From: Basidiobolus meristosporus CBS 931.73
Lineage: Eukaryota; Basidiobolomycota; Basidiobolomycetes; Basidiobolales; Basidiobolaceae
Reading direction: 5' to 3'
DNA length: 64,000 nucleotides
Assembly (NCBI GenBank): GCA_002104905.1
Contig: MCFE01000027.1
Location: 165,761 to 229,760, forward strand
In this document: one piece after another, positions 45,850-57,014 of the stretch
Position numbering within the stretch: position 1 is the stretch's first letter
How the letters are laid out: each line of letters starts with the position of its first letter
Translations under genes and position numbers: made by a program
The notes under the pieces: generated by a model
The model's database searches: none
The model's input: the letters and a program-made list of their open reading frames with translations, nothing else
Told to the model about the DNA's origin: nothing

Positions 45850-46375
45850 ATTTCGGATATAGACAATTAGATATATATTGACACTAATTAAATTGGTGTC
45901 ATAGCTGTGTTGCACCTGATGAAATTTCCATTTTTGTGGATTGATCTAATTCGAAATACCACACGCTGCGATATACTCCGTTTCTTCCGCACACGTGCCT
46001 GTATGCACTCATCACTATCAACCGGATATTCGCACAGCTTCCTAGAGGGTCATCAATTGCTTGTTCACACAACACGGTATTCCGTGAAGCTATCAATCGC
46101 CTGTTCCCATTTTTCACAAGACACTTCCCACTTGGCAAATGCGATAAAAATACGGTTGGTGCCGTTGAACCGATGATGGGGAAAGGTTGATCATCTTAAT
46201 GGCGATCCTTCTCATTGGTTTTCGAATCAGAATGACCTCTCCCATAATACCATATCTCATATTCAATCAAAATTACTTATTTTATTTACTATTAATATGT
46301 TCAGCAGATTCGCGCAAGTGATGCACAAGATAGGTGGGAATTGAGGGAAAGGAAAGGATAGATTATGCTGGTGAA

Positions 46376-48502
46376 TTAACAGCTAACAACACCAGCATCA
46401 TCGTATGGACATGCCCAGGTAACAGTGGAGCCTTCAATGGCGGCAACCTGGAAGACTGCCTGGAGGAGGCCGCCAATACCTACACCGGCGATGAGGCCAC
46501 CGGCGATAGCGTAGTTATAAGTCTCAACCTGCTTGGGGCGTAAGCGACCCCATACCTGGACAACAGTCCATCCGACGACCATAGCGATGGGTATTTCTGG
46601 AGAAGAATTGATGAAACCAATCCCAATGGCATTAAGGTTGGGCCAGTAAGCGTGGAAGCGTTCGGGGAGGTAGAATTTCTTGAAGATAACGTTAGCAACT
46701 GCAAGGACAGCTAGAATGGCGGCAGTGATGATGGATCCCTTGGGGACAAAGGCATTGGTGGTGAGAAGCTTGGTGACAGATTCCCAGGCCTTTACGGAAA
46801 CAAGAGAGAATTCACACTCTGTGTAAGAGTCATCGATGATGCATGGATAGGCCTTGGCGTAGAGAATGAAGAGAGGAACAGCAACGGCAACTGCAAACAC
46901 GGACCCAACACATTGAGCAAGGAACTGGGAGCGAGGTGAGGCGCCAAGTAGTTGCCCCGTCTTGAGATCTCCGACCATGTCCACACTCTGGGCGGCAGCC
47001 GAGGAGGCAACATTGGCAGTCATGAGGTCTGAGCGTTGAAGTGCTTGGAGGTTGTCGGCCGGGAACTTGCAGAATACCACCTGGGTAATCTTTCCGATAG
47101 TGCCGAGGGGATTAATATCGGTTTCACCCGATGCCTGGAGGCCGATGAAAGCCAAAACAAAGGAAAGAATGATGGCGATCAAGCTCTGATAGAACGGAAT
47201 GTGGAAGTATTCTCCCAATATGACGCAGGTCATAACAACTGAGACAAGGAGCCCACCACCCCACCAGAGTAATGGAACTTGTTCGTGAGGAGGGATGGGG
47301 TCCTTCGGGTCGAGCTCATGTACCATAGGTGCTGGCGCCTCGTATCCAGCACGAAGACGACCGCTAACGAGGTGCTGTGTCCGTTTGCCCACGACTTTGA
47401 TGCCTCGGACGAGCTCTCTGTAACCACCAGCAAAGCCACGGCCAATGGTTTTGTAGTGAATGCCAACTTCGGCGAAAGAGGAAAAGATCATGAGACCAAT
47501 GCCAGGCCAAAGGAACCAGGACTGGGCAGTGCCATTTCCGGGTTTGCTAAATCCGTAGGCTCCAAGGAGGTAGCCATTACTGACCATCAGAGGGCCGGCA
47601 ATTCCAAAGGCAATGAGTTGGCCAGCCAGGAAAGAGAAGACTGTGTTACCAGGAGTCATCATACCAGCGCCGAAGAAAGCCCAATCGATGTTAAAGGTCC
47701 AGTTCCAAGCGACATCGGCGTTCATCATTGCCGGATAATTGGCAGCCACTCCGATCCAGAAAAGAATGTGAATGGTGGAGAATACTGGAATCCAGTAGGC
47801 AATGACAGTGACAATAAATGCGATCATGAAAGCAATGGCCATGGCTGTAGCCTGTCTCTTTGCATCTCGCTCTCCTGTGATCGAGTCGTGAAGCTGCTTG
47901 ATAGTAGCGGCAGCAGCACGAGGAGTGGGAAAGGTAAGCTCTTGGTTGATGATAAAGTGCTTGCGTAGAGGAATCGCGAAAAAGAGGCCGTAAAATGCTG
48001 CAGCTAGAGTCCATAGAGTGAGGGCGGCAATATCATCGGCTGGGTTTTTGGACATGAGTCCTAAACGGTACATGGCGGGGACGCCAGAGACGAATCCAGA
48101 GGAGAGTCCGCCGGCGGTGGTGGCAGCTGACTGGGCTGAGCAGTTCTCCTTGGGGCCAAAATAACCACCACCGTACTTGGCGGGAAGGATAGAAGAGATG
48201 GGCCGTATGATGGCAAAGGAAAAGATTGCTCCGAAGAGGGAGGCACCGAATGTCCAGCCGATCTTGAGCCCAAGGTAGGTGTTGGATGCGGCAACCAGAC
48301 AGCCGAGTAGAGAACCAACAATGGAAGCGCGCCATGTGAACTGAAACTCCTCGAGGAGAGTATGGCCAATGGAAGAGTTAGGCTCACCCTTTTCTACATA
48401 GGTTTCTTGTGTATAAACCCCTTTTTCGTCCATACGGAGGGTGTTGTCATGCTTGGGTGTATCAATATCCTCATTGGGATGGCCAGTATGTGAGTTATCC
48501 AT
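46376..48502 (-). CDS. OPT-superfamily (oligopeptide / metal-chelate) transporter
   Basis: Intronless, 708 aa, about 14-16 hydrophobic segments, typical of the OPT family that imports small peptides or metal chelates by proton symport at the plasma membrane. Family-like segments include SNTYLGLKIGWTFGASLFGA, ILPAKYGGGYFGPKENCSAQ (the YFGPKEN block), SAATTAGGLSSGF, FPTPRAAAATIKQLH and VGDLKTGQLLGASPRSQF. The arrangement resembles the YSL/peptide-type branch. ATG 48502 is the first in the frame. Relatively high GC in an AT-rich, repeat-filled neighbourhood; a 259-bp piece has been copied to 42822-43080. Confidence 0.92.
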   Translation of the reverse strand: MDNSHTGHPNEDIDTPKHDNTLRMDEKGVYTQETYVEKGEPNSSIGHTLLEEFQFTWRASIVGSLLGCLVAASNTYLGLKIGWTFGASLFGAIFSFAIIRPISSILPAKYGGGYFGPKENCSAQSAATTAGGLSSGFVSGVPAMYRLGLMSKNPADDIAALTLWTLAAAFYGLFFAIPLRKHFIINQELTFPTPRAAAATIKQLHDSITGERDAKRQATAMAIAFMIAFIVTVIAYWIPVFSTIHILFWIGVAANYPAMMNADVAWNWTFNIDWAFFGAGMMTPGNTVFSFLAGQLIAFGIAGPLMVSNGYLLGAYGFSKPGNGTAQSWFLWPGIGLMIFSSFAEVGIHYKTIGRGFAGGYRELVRGIKVVGKRTQHLVSGRLRAGYEAPAPMVHELDPKDPIPPHEQVPLLWWGGGLLVSVVMTCVILGEYFHIPFYQSLIAIILSFVLAFIGLQASGETDINPLGTIGKITQVVFCKFPADNLQALQRSDLMTANVASSAAAQSVDMVGDLKTGQLLGASPRSQFLAQCVGSVFAVAVAVPLFILYAKAYPCIIDDSYTECEFSLVSVKAWESVTKLLTTNAFVPKGSIITAAILAVLAVANVIFKKFYLPERFHAYWPNLNAIGIGFINSSPEIPIAMVVGWTVVQVWGRLRPKQVETYNYAIAGGLIAGVGIGGLLQAVFQVAAIEGSTVTWACPYDDAGVVSC

Positions 48503-49880
48503 AAGATTAGTGCTGATCAATGGATGGCCAAAAAGAAAAGAATGGAGAGGATGTTGAGAAAGATATTGCTACGAGTTGCTAGACAGGAAGGCTGGAAACT
48601 CTTTATACATTTCCGAGTAGAGGTTTATCGCACTCCTATGGAATATCAGTTTTTCCTGCGCAATACAATCGTGGGAAAGGCCTCGCTACAGTAAAGATTA
48701 TGGAAGGATTGCCATCTACTACGTGACTGAACATCAATATGAACAAAATAGATTGCGATGGGATTTGTCACATGGCTCTAGAGAGGGTTGTGCTACCTAT
48801 CCATGAATATGCGGATGCGTCCCACCCAGATTTCCTTTTATGCTAGATGGATGTCCTAGGAAGGTGAGAAAGGCCATGGACCGCATTTTAACGAAGGGAA
48901 GCCTATCTTTGCTTTATTGGCCGTTCATCTGATTGCAAGACGTAATCGCCAATAAGAGAGCCTACTGCCGTGGTTTCAACAGCCACAATGCTACGCTGAG
49001 GGTGATTGGCGTTGCGGGACTTTGGCTGGAGGCGATAAAGATGTGTAGAGCATCGCTATGCATTGCTGATTGATTTATTAAGCACGAAGCTGGTATTCAT
49101 ATGTATGAGGTGTGGGTAATATTCCAGGATACCATAGTAGACCCTTGTGAAAATAGATGAAAATTTCGTTTGTCATTTTTGGTTAACTTACCTGGAATCT
49201 AACGTAATTTGAAACAAGTTGCTCAGATGTAAAATTGCAATTGTGTGACAGAATGCAACGATTTCTATGTTTTGAGCTATATATCTCATTCACAGAGTCA
49301 GCATTACTAAAATCTAATGTATGGTAGTGTACAATAATCCTATGACCATGTTGCTATGTTCTTGGTATTGTGCTCAAGAGCCTTGGAAATAAAAATTCCC
49401 CTTAAACTGCTTGGAGACAAAAAACCATTGGAAATACTAAATGATAAGGCGTATAACAATTGAAAGAGATTCAACATGTTCTCTAGGTGATTGAGTTAGG
49501 GGGCTATCTATAGAATGTAAGACTGCTCTCTAAGCAAGTGCTCATGCATTTTATCCCAATACTAACAATATTAGCTGGATTCTCTATATCTTTTAGATAT
49601 ACTAGACAGATAGTCAATGCAGCAAGTATATGAAAAATCTAGGTTACACCATAGCCTAAACGTTGTAAATGCTCTATAGCATTATTGCACATATTAAAGC
49701 TACAAAGGAACATAAATCAAATGAGATCTTGTTATACATCAGCATTTGGTTCTCCCTAGTCCTCAAATATCTTACTCCTAGATTAGATTGTATGATAATC
49801 AGCCTATATTCTGAGTTGTATCCAACAGTTGTTGATATGATCCCACCACATAATAATGACTTATTCTCCAAATCTACGAG
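48503..49880. other. Intergenic, AT-rich
   Basis: Upstream region of the OPT gene grading into AT-rich repeats. No supported gene; short open frames only. Confidence 0.5.
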
Positions 49881-49889
49881 AAGGTTAGT

Positions 49890-50170
49890 CTACATTGTAA
49901 GAGTTTTGGAGATATTGAAAGTGATTGGGAGAACAAGTAGATTATGCGGTTTTCACTTCATGATTATTTGAATTTGAAGTAGTATGTATGCTTTTATATA
50001 GTCTTAGCAAGGTCCCAAGAGCATGTGCGCAAAGTTTGGGGCTATTTGGGCAATATTGGGATTTTCATGTTTTGAGTACCTGACGTTCTGATGAAAACAT
50101 TCCAAGTAAATCCCGACAAGAAATTTGGCCAGAATTCTCTAAGATTTCTATACTATGATCCAAGTGACCA
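49890..50170 (+). repeat. Degenerate repeat family B, copy
   Basis: Contains GGGAGAACAAGTAGATTATG at about 49927 and CATGTGCGCAAAGTTTGGGG at 50022, in the same order and orientation as the 43.5-44.3 kb copies. Confidence 0.7.
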
Positions 50171-52412
50171 AGTTAGGTGAATGTTAGATGCAATTACAAA
50201 ATTTATAGCAGTTTACACCAGCTCATTAGATAATGCGCAATGACATTCATGGATTCACTGTAAGCTTGGTCTTGCCACATATGGTGCTCTTTAGTTTCAA
50301 TGAATACAGTACTCTGACAGAAAAGGGAGGTACTATCTGACTTTATGTAGTTGACTTATGTGAGGAGGTCTTTGCCATATAATGTTTGCATCATGAACAT
50401 AATTTATTGTCTTACCAATACTATTATTGGTACCTTAGCTGGTATATTTAGTCATATGTGTATCTTTTGTAATTCTGTTTACTGCCACATATACTAGCTT
50501 TAGATCCAATTGGTCTTTTCTCAATGATCCAGGTCTGGCAATCTAAATATAATATATAATGGCTGCTCAAGTGCTCATTAAGCAAGACAATATTATCATA
50601 AGTTCTCTTAGCTTGCAGATTGAGCATCTCTTTCATCTTGCTATTTGTGGCCAAAGCATGATTGTGGATTCTGTTCTTATACCAACTTGTTTCACTATTA
50701 TAGTCTTGTAGATTTTAGTCCAAAAGTCTTAGTCAATATTACAATATTCTTTTGCCAAGATTCACATGAAATTTTTACAATAATTTTCAGTACAGAGGAT
50801 ATGATAATTCTGATAATTGCCCAACAGTCCATAAGCTTTGTGTTGTAAAGATTTGGAATTCCACCTAAACATTCACCTAACTTAGTCACTTGGATCATTA
50901 CCTACAAATCTTAGAGAATACAGACCAAATTCCTTGTAAGGATTTACTTGGAATATTTTCACCAAAATATTAAATACCCAGAGCATGAAAACTAGATAAG
51001 CTATCCAAACAACCCCAAACTTTGCATACATGTTCTTGGGACCTTCCTTAACCTAATCTATGTGTTTACTATGCCAAGACTATGTAATAGTATAAATACT
51101 ACTTTTACATTCAATATGTCATTAGGTGAAAACTTCATAATCTACTTGTTCTCCCAATCACTTCAAGTATTTCCAAGACTCTTACAGCACTTTGCACACC
51201 TGCTCTGGGGACCTTTCTAAGCATAGTATATCTATATACTTTGCTAAGATCATGTAAACGTGTTTGTACAACTTTTTATTCCATAAATCATGAAGTGAAT
51301 CCAGATGATATACTTGTTCCACCAACAACTTCCAAATTATTGAAAGCTCTAGCCAAAGATACTGCTTCTTAGTGGCCTATGGGAATACTTGTAGCCAATA
51401 CTGCTTTTTCTGTGGCAGATCTGGAGTGACTTGGGATCGGAGATGAGTTTTATTGCAATGTGATTAACAAATGGAGATATATACTGTCATCTCCTTATCA
51501 CTTATTTTCTGGATAAAGATTACTCCTTCAGCTCAGCATGCTCATCCGCACATCTCAAAAAACTACAATGCACTGTGTGGTGCCATTCATTAAGAATATT
51601 ACCATACTACTTGACTAGAGTGTCGCCCTTAAAAGCTCCTAAAGGTTGCCATGCTCTAATGGGCTTTAAAAATTTGCGTTAATTATGACTACCACTTGCC
51701 AAGTTATTGTGAATATCAAGTTTTTGCCACATAGGTGAGCAACAGATTACAATATTTTGAGTAGTACTGCTGCTTAGAAGTGACAAAAGGAAGTATAGAG
51801 CTGGTGACAAAGCATGCAATGGCAGCGTGTCCCAATACAATAAAGTACTCACGAGAAAACCTACCAAAGGCTAACAGAGAGCCAGAATAATACCTTCAGA
51901 AATTCAATTTACTTGAAGTCACAATTTTCAATATCTATGGTTCTGCCTTCTTGGGGACCGGAAGATATTAGTCCTAGAAGGTGTAGTGCCTGATTAATTC
52001 TCAGGCCAATTACGGTAACGGTCAGCTCGCTGACTCCAGAAGTATTGTGCCTTGAACATTGACTGAAAAGGCTAGTAGAATGTTAGCAAAGCACCAGAAC
52101 AATACCATCAAAACATAAGCAGCATACTATATGAGTTCCAGGTTTGTTATTTTCCATAGGTATTTATTTAGCTCACCAAGATACAACGAAGTCTCCGTTG
52201 AATTTATTAAGTGTGATTAGAAAACGATTTCTTGATTGTTGTCCTGAAAATAGAATCATTTATCAGATCTTATTGAAAACAAAACATACTACAGAATTCC
52301 GAAACTACATGTAATTACGCTCTCCAAACAACAGGCCAACTAATGATATTGTCACGGAGACTACATTTTATGTGATAACTCAATGTTGATGCGGATATAA
52401 TACAAATATTTA
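50171..52412. other. AT-rich repeat region
   Basis: 2.2 kb with no intact gene. It includes the inverted family B copy at 51.0-51.3 kb. A minus-strand frame at 50448-50654 has a faint retroelement look (RPIGSK) but cannot be supported. Confidence 0.5.
51010..51340 (-). repeat. Degenerate repeat family B, inverted copy
   Basis: Reverse-complement forms of both family motifs are at 51013-51032, 51136-51155 and 51189-51203. Together with 49890-50170 it makes a loose inverted pair about 1 kb apart. Confidence 0.65.
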
Positions 52413-55383
52413 TTAAGTTGATAATTGATGCTCAGTTGGAGGCAATGTGAGTGCATCTTCGTAAATTCGTTTTTGTTCATCTAGGTGCTTTACATAAATA
52501 CCATTTGCAGGGGCGGCACATGTGCTCCTTCCAACATATCGAAGTTGACGTTGGGCTGGGAGGATTTGATTGAATCTTGATTCCATAAAGAACCATGCCC
52601 CGCCATTTTGGGTTTCTTCTTGACACCACACAAACTCGCAAGCCTCGGAATACTTTGATATTTCCTCCTCCAAATCATCCTTGGGAAACGGGGAGAATTC
52701 TTCCACTCTTACTAGAGCTATCATGTCTGACAAACCTCTCTTGGACCTTTCCTCTAGCAATTCATAGTATAGTTTCCCAGAGACGAATATCACTCGGCGT
52801 ACCATAAGTCTATTGGCCTCGGTATCCGGGATCACTGGTTGGAACGAAGTGCCTGGTGCAAAGTCATCTAGATCAGACACTGCCTTTGGTATACGTGTGA
52901 GCCTTTTTGGGCCAACAACAATCAGAGGTTTGCGGAAATTCCGCTTCATTTGACGGCGTAGGACGTGGAAGTATTGAGCGGGCGTAGAGCAATTGACAAC
53001 ATGCCAGTTGACATTGTTGCTAATGTTTGGATCGGTCACATTGAACCGGTCACTGGAGAGTTGGAGGAAGCGCTCTATGCGACAGGAGGTATGCTCAGGA
53101 CCCGCTCCTTCATAACCATGGGGGAGTACGAGGACTAATCCCGATTGTCGTAGCCACTTCTCTTCCCCCCCTGAGATGAAACTGTCGATCACCTCTTGTG
53201 CGGAGTTGAAAAAATCCCCAAGTTGAGCCTCCCATATGTTTAATCGATTTGGTGTCTCCAAGGACATACCGTACTCATAACTCATCACTGCCAACTCTCC
53301 AAGTGGGCTGTCCACTAGCTCTAGCTTTCCTTGAGAAGAGGAGAGAGTGTTCAGAGGAGTGTGCTTGGTATTGGTCTTTTGGCAGTTAATCATGGCGTGC
53401 CTAGGAATAAATACGCCACGTGCCACGTCCTGGCCGCAAATACGAGCGTTATATCCTTCAAGAAGGAGTGAGCCAATAGCCATGGCTTCAGCAGCAGCGT
53501 ATCCAATGTGTTTTCCTTCCTCCATTTGCGCCAAGCGGGGCTCAATATTGAGCTTTTTCATCTTTTCATTCAAGACAAGATCTTTCGCCACTGTGACCGA
53601 CTGTACTCCGATTTTACGCAGAAGATTAGGCTCCACTCCAGTATCCATCTTGCAAATAGTCTGCAGTGGAACAGTCATCGACTTCCATTTCCCAAGCATA
53701 TGGGTCGGTTGGACCTTATACTTTGGTGCGTTACGATAGCAGCTCATGATGTGAACGTCATGCTTCGCCTTTATATCAGCCATGACTTGAGTGGAATCGA
53801 TCATTTTCTCTTGTACCAGTTGCGAGGTGTATAGGTCGATCACACTGTTGTGCGTCTTGATCTCCTTGTACATTAAGGGTTGTGCGCAAAATGGATCCTC
53901 TGCTTCGTGATGCCCATGGCGACGATATGTGATCATGTCTATGATGATATCCTTTCCAAAGGTTTTGCGGTAGTCGACCGCAATTCGTCCAGCAATTGCC
54001 GCTAGTTCGGGGTAATCACCGTTTACGTGGATGACGGGGGTCTCTACGACTTTACCAATATCTGACGAATATCTGGTTGACCGCCCATTCGTAGAGTCGG
54101 TGGTGACGCTGACTTGATTGTTGAGTACGATGTGAACAGTCCCTCCAGTAGTAAAGTGTGGGAGATTGGTTAAACCAAATGTTTCAGTGACCACTCCTTG
54201 ACCGGTGAAGCCACCATCGCCATGCATCTGAACGCTCATCACCATATCTTCCACTTTATAGTCGTCTGTTTCCTGGGATAAATAGTCTTCCTGTTTGGCT
54301 CGTACCTTGCCAAGCGCAACAGGGTTAACAAGTTCCAAGTGGCAGGGGTTAGGAACTACAGACACGTGCAGCGGACGTTTCCCACCCAGGTTCAGGTCTA
54401 CGGAGGCTTGGGAGTTATAGACAAGGTCCCCAATTATGTGAGAGGGTGTCTCCTCTGGAAACTCGGAGAGCCCTTGGAATTTCCGGAACAATGAGTCCTT
54501 GGGCACACCCAGCAACTCCATCATGATCTGCATACGGCAGCGATGTGTCAAGCACATCACGACTTCCAACACTCCGTATTTGCTGGACAGCTCCAAAACC
54601 TGCTGCAGGGCAACAATCGCGCTTTCTGAACCTTCAAGACTGAACTGCTTTTGGTGGCCACACTCACGCATCATGAAATGATCAAAAGTCTCCGATTTTG
54701 TGATCAACTCCAAGAATTTGGACTTTTCTTCCTTGGAGAATCTGATATCATTGTAGGTTTCCGCTTGACGGGCAAACCACTTTCGTAAGTGATCATCCTG
54801 GAATCGAAAATTAGCGAGGCTCACAACAAAGCGCAGTGTATACAACTTACTGCTATGTGCATAAACTCGAATGATATATGGCCACAGTAAGTGTGCTCCA
54901 AGTGATCGATGATCTGGGCAAGTGTTGCACGCTTAAGCCCTTTCATCTCCAAAACACCTGAGAGGGCGGTTAGTGCGTGTATAAATAAAGATGTCAAGCA
55001 GTCTATACCTTCAAGGTAGTATACAGTATCCGGATTGACCAAGCCATACATGGCCGGGTTTAAGGATGGCTCACGACTGAATGTGCTTCTTGTTAGTTAC
55101 CGCTTTTTTGATTACAAGAGGATTGAACATACTCTTGGCGCCACATATCCAATGGATCAATCTTGGCACACTTATGGCCGTAGGTGCGATATGCCTCTAC
55201 CAACCGGACGAGATTGCTATTTTGAATTCTGTTTGCTCTTTCACGGGCTGTGACTAGGGTGAGGTGGTAAGTTTTGGTGATCAAGTTGTGTGCATCAATA
55301 GTCTCCTTACACTCTTGCACTGAAGCCTTCCTTATGCCCCGAACTCCGTAGAAGGATGATCCGCTAAGCTTGGAGATGGTCAT
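52413..55383 (-). CDS. DHTKD1: DHTKD1-like 2-oxoadipate/2-oxoglutarate dehydrogenase E1
   Basis: Thiamine-diphosphate E1 of the 2-oxo acid dehydrogenase family, 936 aa; exons 55383-55133, 55076-55009, 54957-54851, 54797-52413, phases consistent. It resembles DHTKD1 (lysine/tryptophan degradation in mitochondria) more than OGDH: LFRKFQGLSEFPEE, SSDIGKVVETPVIHVNGD, LWEAQLGD-like WEAQLGDFFNSAQEVIDSFI, LPHGYEGAGPEHTSCRIERF and FRKPLIVVGPK. Diphosphate-binding HGDGGFTGQGVV and NNQ are present. Several normally invariant positions differ: THRCRMQ where the family has PHRGRLN, GHHEAEDP for GHNELDEP, and NNQVSVTT for NNQxGFTT. It may be a divergent or partly inactivated paralogue. The N-terminus is Arg/Ser-containing but no clear presequence is seen. 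Confidence 0.9.
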
Positions 55384-56942
55384 GATTGTTTGTAACTGAA
55401 GTTTGATGTTCTTACTCTGGTGCGTTGCTCAGCTTTTATCCTGAGGTGGGCTTGCATTCACAACTCTCTCATAGGACGCATGAATATACTCACCGTTCGA
55501 AAAGTAAATATTCAAGCGTTGTAATGATATATTGATTGATGTGGCCTTGCTTGTGCGTTATAGGATGCATGATATATGTTTCTAGCTAAGCCTATCATTG
55601 ATTATGAAGGCTTCATCATGGATCCCAGCCCTTGAGACACATCATATCTTCTGGGGAATTCTTAGCATATTTGCCAGTCACGACTATTTACAACTTTCTA
55701 CCTGCCTATCGCAGCTGACACAATGCAGCCAAGGCTTGTCAGTAAATCCTTCAATATGATATGTCAGGTCAGCAAATGAATGAATATGTCAGGTCAGCAA
55801 ATGAATGATCTAGGTTAAAATTGTGCAATGCGTTACTGATCCGCAAATTGCTCAAGAGTAACAACTACTATATCAATCTGCGATTACTACAAATAATCGG
55901 ATTCATGATATTGTAACTGAACTAGGGAATTGGTGAGATTTTTCCTCTACTAGCTAAATTGTGCTAATCACCTCTCGTTTAAAAATATCTACTGAAATTT
56001 ATTTCTGGGATGATAAGCTTCACATGGGTATAGATGAGCACTGGTGGTGACGCATCACATGTGACAGTTTATTCTGAAAGTAAACTTCACCTTGAGAGGA
56101 GACGTTGTTATGATTTTAATCATAGCTGGTCATTACCGATCATTTCAACACTACTGATCGATCACTTTGAAATCGCACACTGACGATCAATCACTCTCAA
56201 TGATAACACATTATTTGATACATCCCGGACCCTCCTTTGGGAAGCTTGCCCTTCTAACCATTATCAATAAAGTATCAAACTTTCACCAGTTTACCAACCC
56301 TCCAGATATCTTCTCCGAATCTTGTTGAATAACCTATTTTTTTTTCTTCACTTATCTTTGATTTACAACTCGTCATTGTTACGTACTTAAAGAGTAATGT
56401 CCTTTAGAGAGTACGAAAAGGGATAACGTGTATGTTATCTTGTAGATTCGACGGGGTAGTGTAAGAGTATCTCTTTAAAAGGTTGGGGTGGTGACTTTGT
56501 AGAAATATATTCAAGCTAATATTCGTTCCTACTACGCTTTTCTGCCTATAACCAAAAACTCCCTTTTTATTTAGTTGCTTGTTTGGTATTTATACCTTAT
56601 TGTGAGTCTGGTGATTTGTCTTTGATTTGCTTTTCCCTGGCTACTAAGTCGTCTTTGTATGCGTTGATGTCACTTAACATCGAGTGACTCTTTACTCTGT
56701 AACATGTTATGAAAGTCTGAATCCCGACCGGAACAAGCAGTAAGTTGTCACATATAGAGATGCGTCAACACCAAAAATCATCAAAGATGATCAAAGACAG
56801 ATGGGCTAAAGTAAGACAAGTTGTATGCAAATGATCGAGAAATGTATAAAAAGTAGATCCTACGCTAAAATAAAGGATAGACCTTGTTACACCAAACAGA
56901 AGGACAGGAACTGCCCTGGATTTCATAACAAATATCATCCTT
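55384..56942. other. Intergenic, AT-rich
   Basis: 1.5 kb upstream of the E1 gene. It holds the perfect 25-bp tandem duplication listed next. No coding potential is recognised. Confidence 0.5.
55759..55808 (+). repeat. Perfect 25-bp tandem duplication
   Basis: Two exact head-to-tail copies (55759-55783 and 55784-55808) of a unit beginning ATATGTCAGGTCAGC and ending AATGAATGA. Confidence 0.9.
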
Positions 56943-57014
56943 GGCTCAATGGTCTAGTAGTATGATTCCTCGTTCGGGTCGAGGAGGTCCCGGGTTCAAT
57001 TCCCGGTTGAGCCC
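56943..57014 (+). tRNA. tRNA-Pro (CGG)
   Basis: 72-nt cloverleaf without intron. The acceptor stem GGCTCAA pairs with TTGAGCC. The anticodon stem CCTCG/CGAGG encloses loop TTCGGGT, anticodon CGG. The T arm is CCCGG-GTTCAAT-TCCCGG-like, with B box GGTTCAATTCC. It decodes proline CCG. No neighbouring tRNAs are seen. Confidence 0.93.

Larger units (their letters stand above)
42216..46375. other. Repeat-rich gene desert
   Basis: 4.2 kb of AT-rich DNA without an intact gene. It contains a broken OPT fragment, two copies of a ~250-bp degenerate repeat, several copies of a second repeat family and two small tandem arrays, each listed separately. Confidence 0.7.

Noticed and set aside
47279..47968. 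229-codon plus-strand frame opposite the OPT gene
   Set aside because: Antisense shadow of a strongly conserved membrane transporter; composition follows the complementary codons.
50448..50654. Minus-strand frame containing RPIGSK, reminiscent of the start of a Ty1/copia reverse transcriptase
   Set aside because: Only a six-residue resemblance; the following residues and both flanks do not match RT motifs, and the frame is short in AT-rich DNA.
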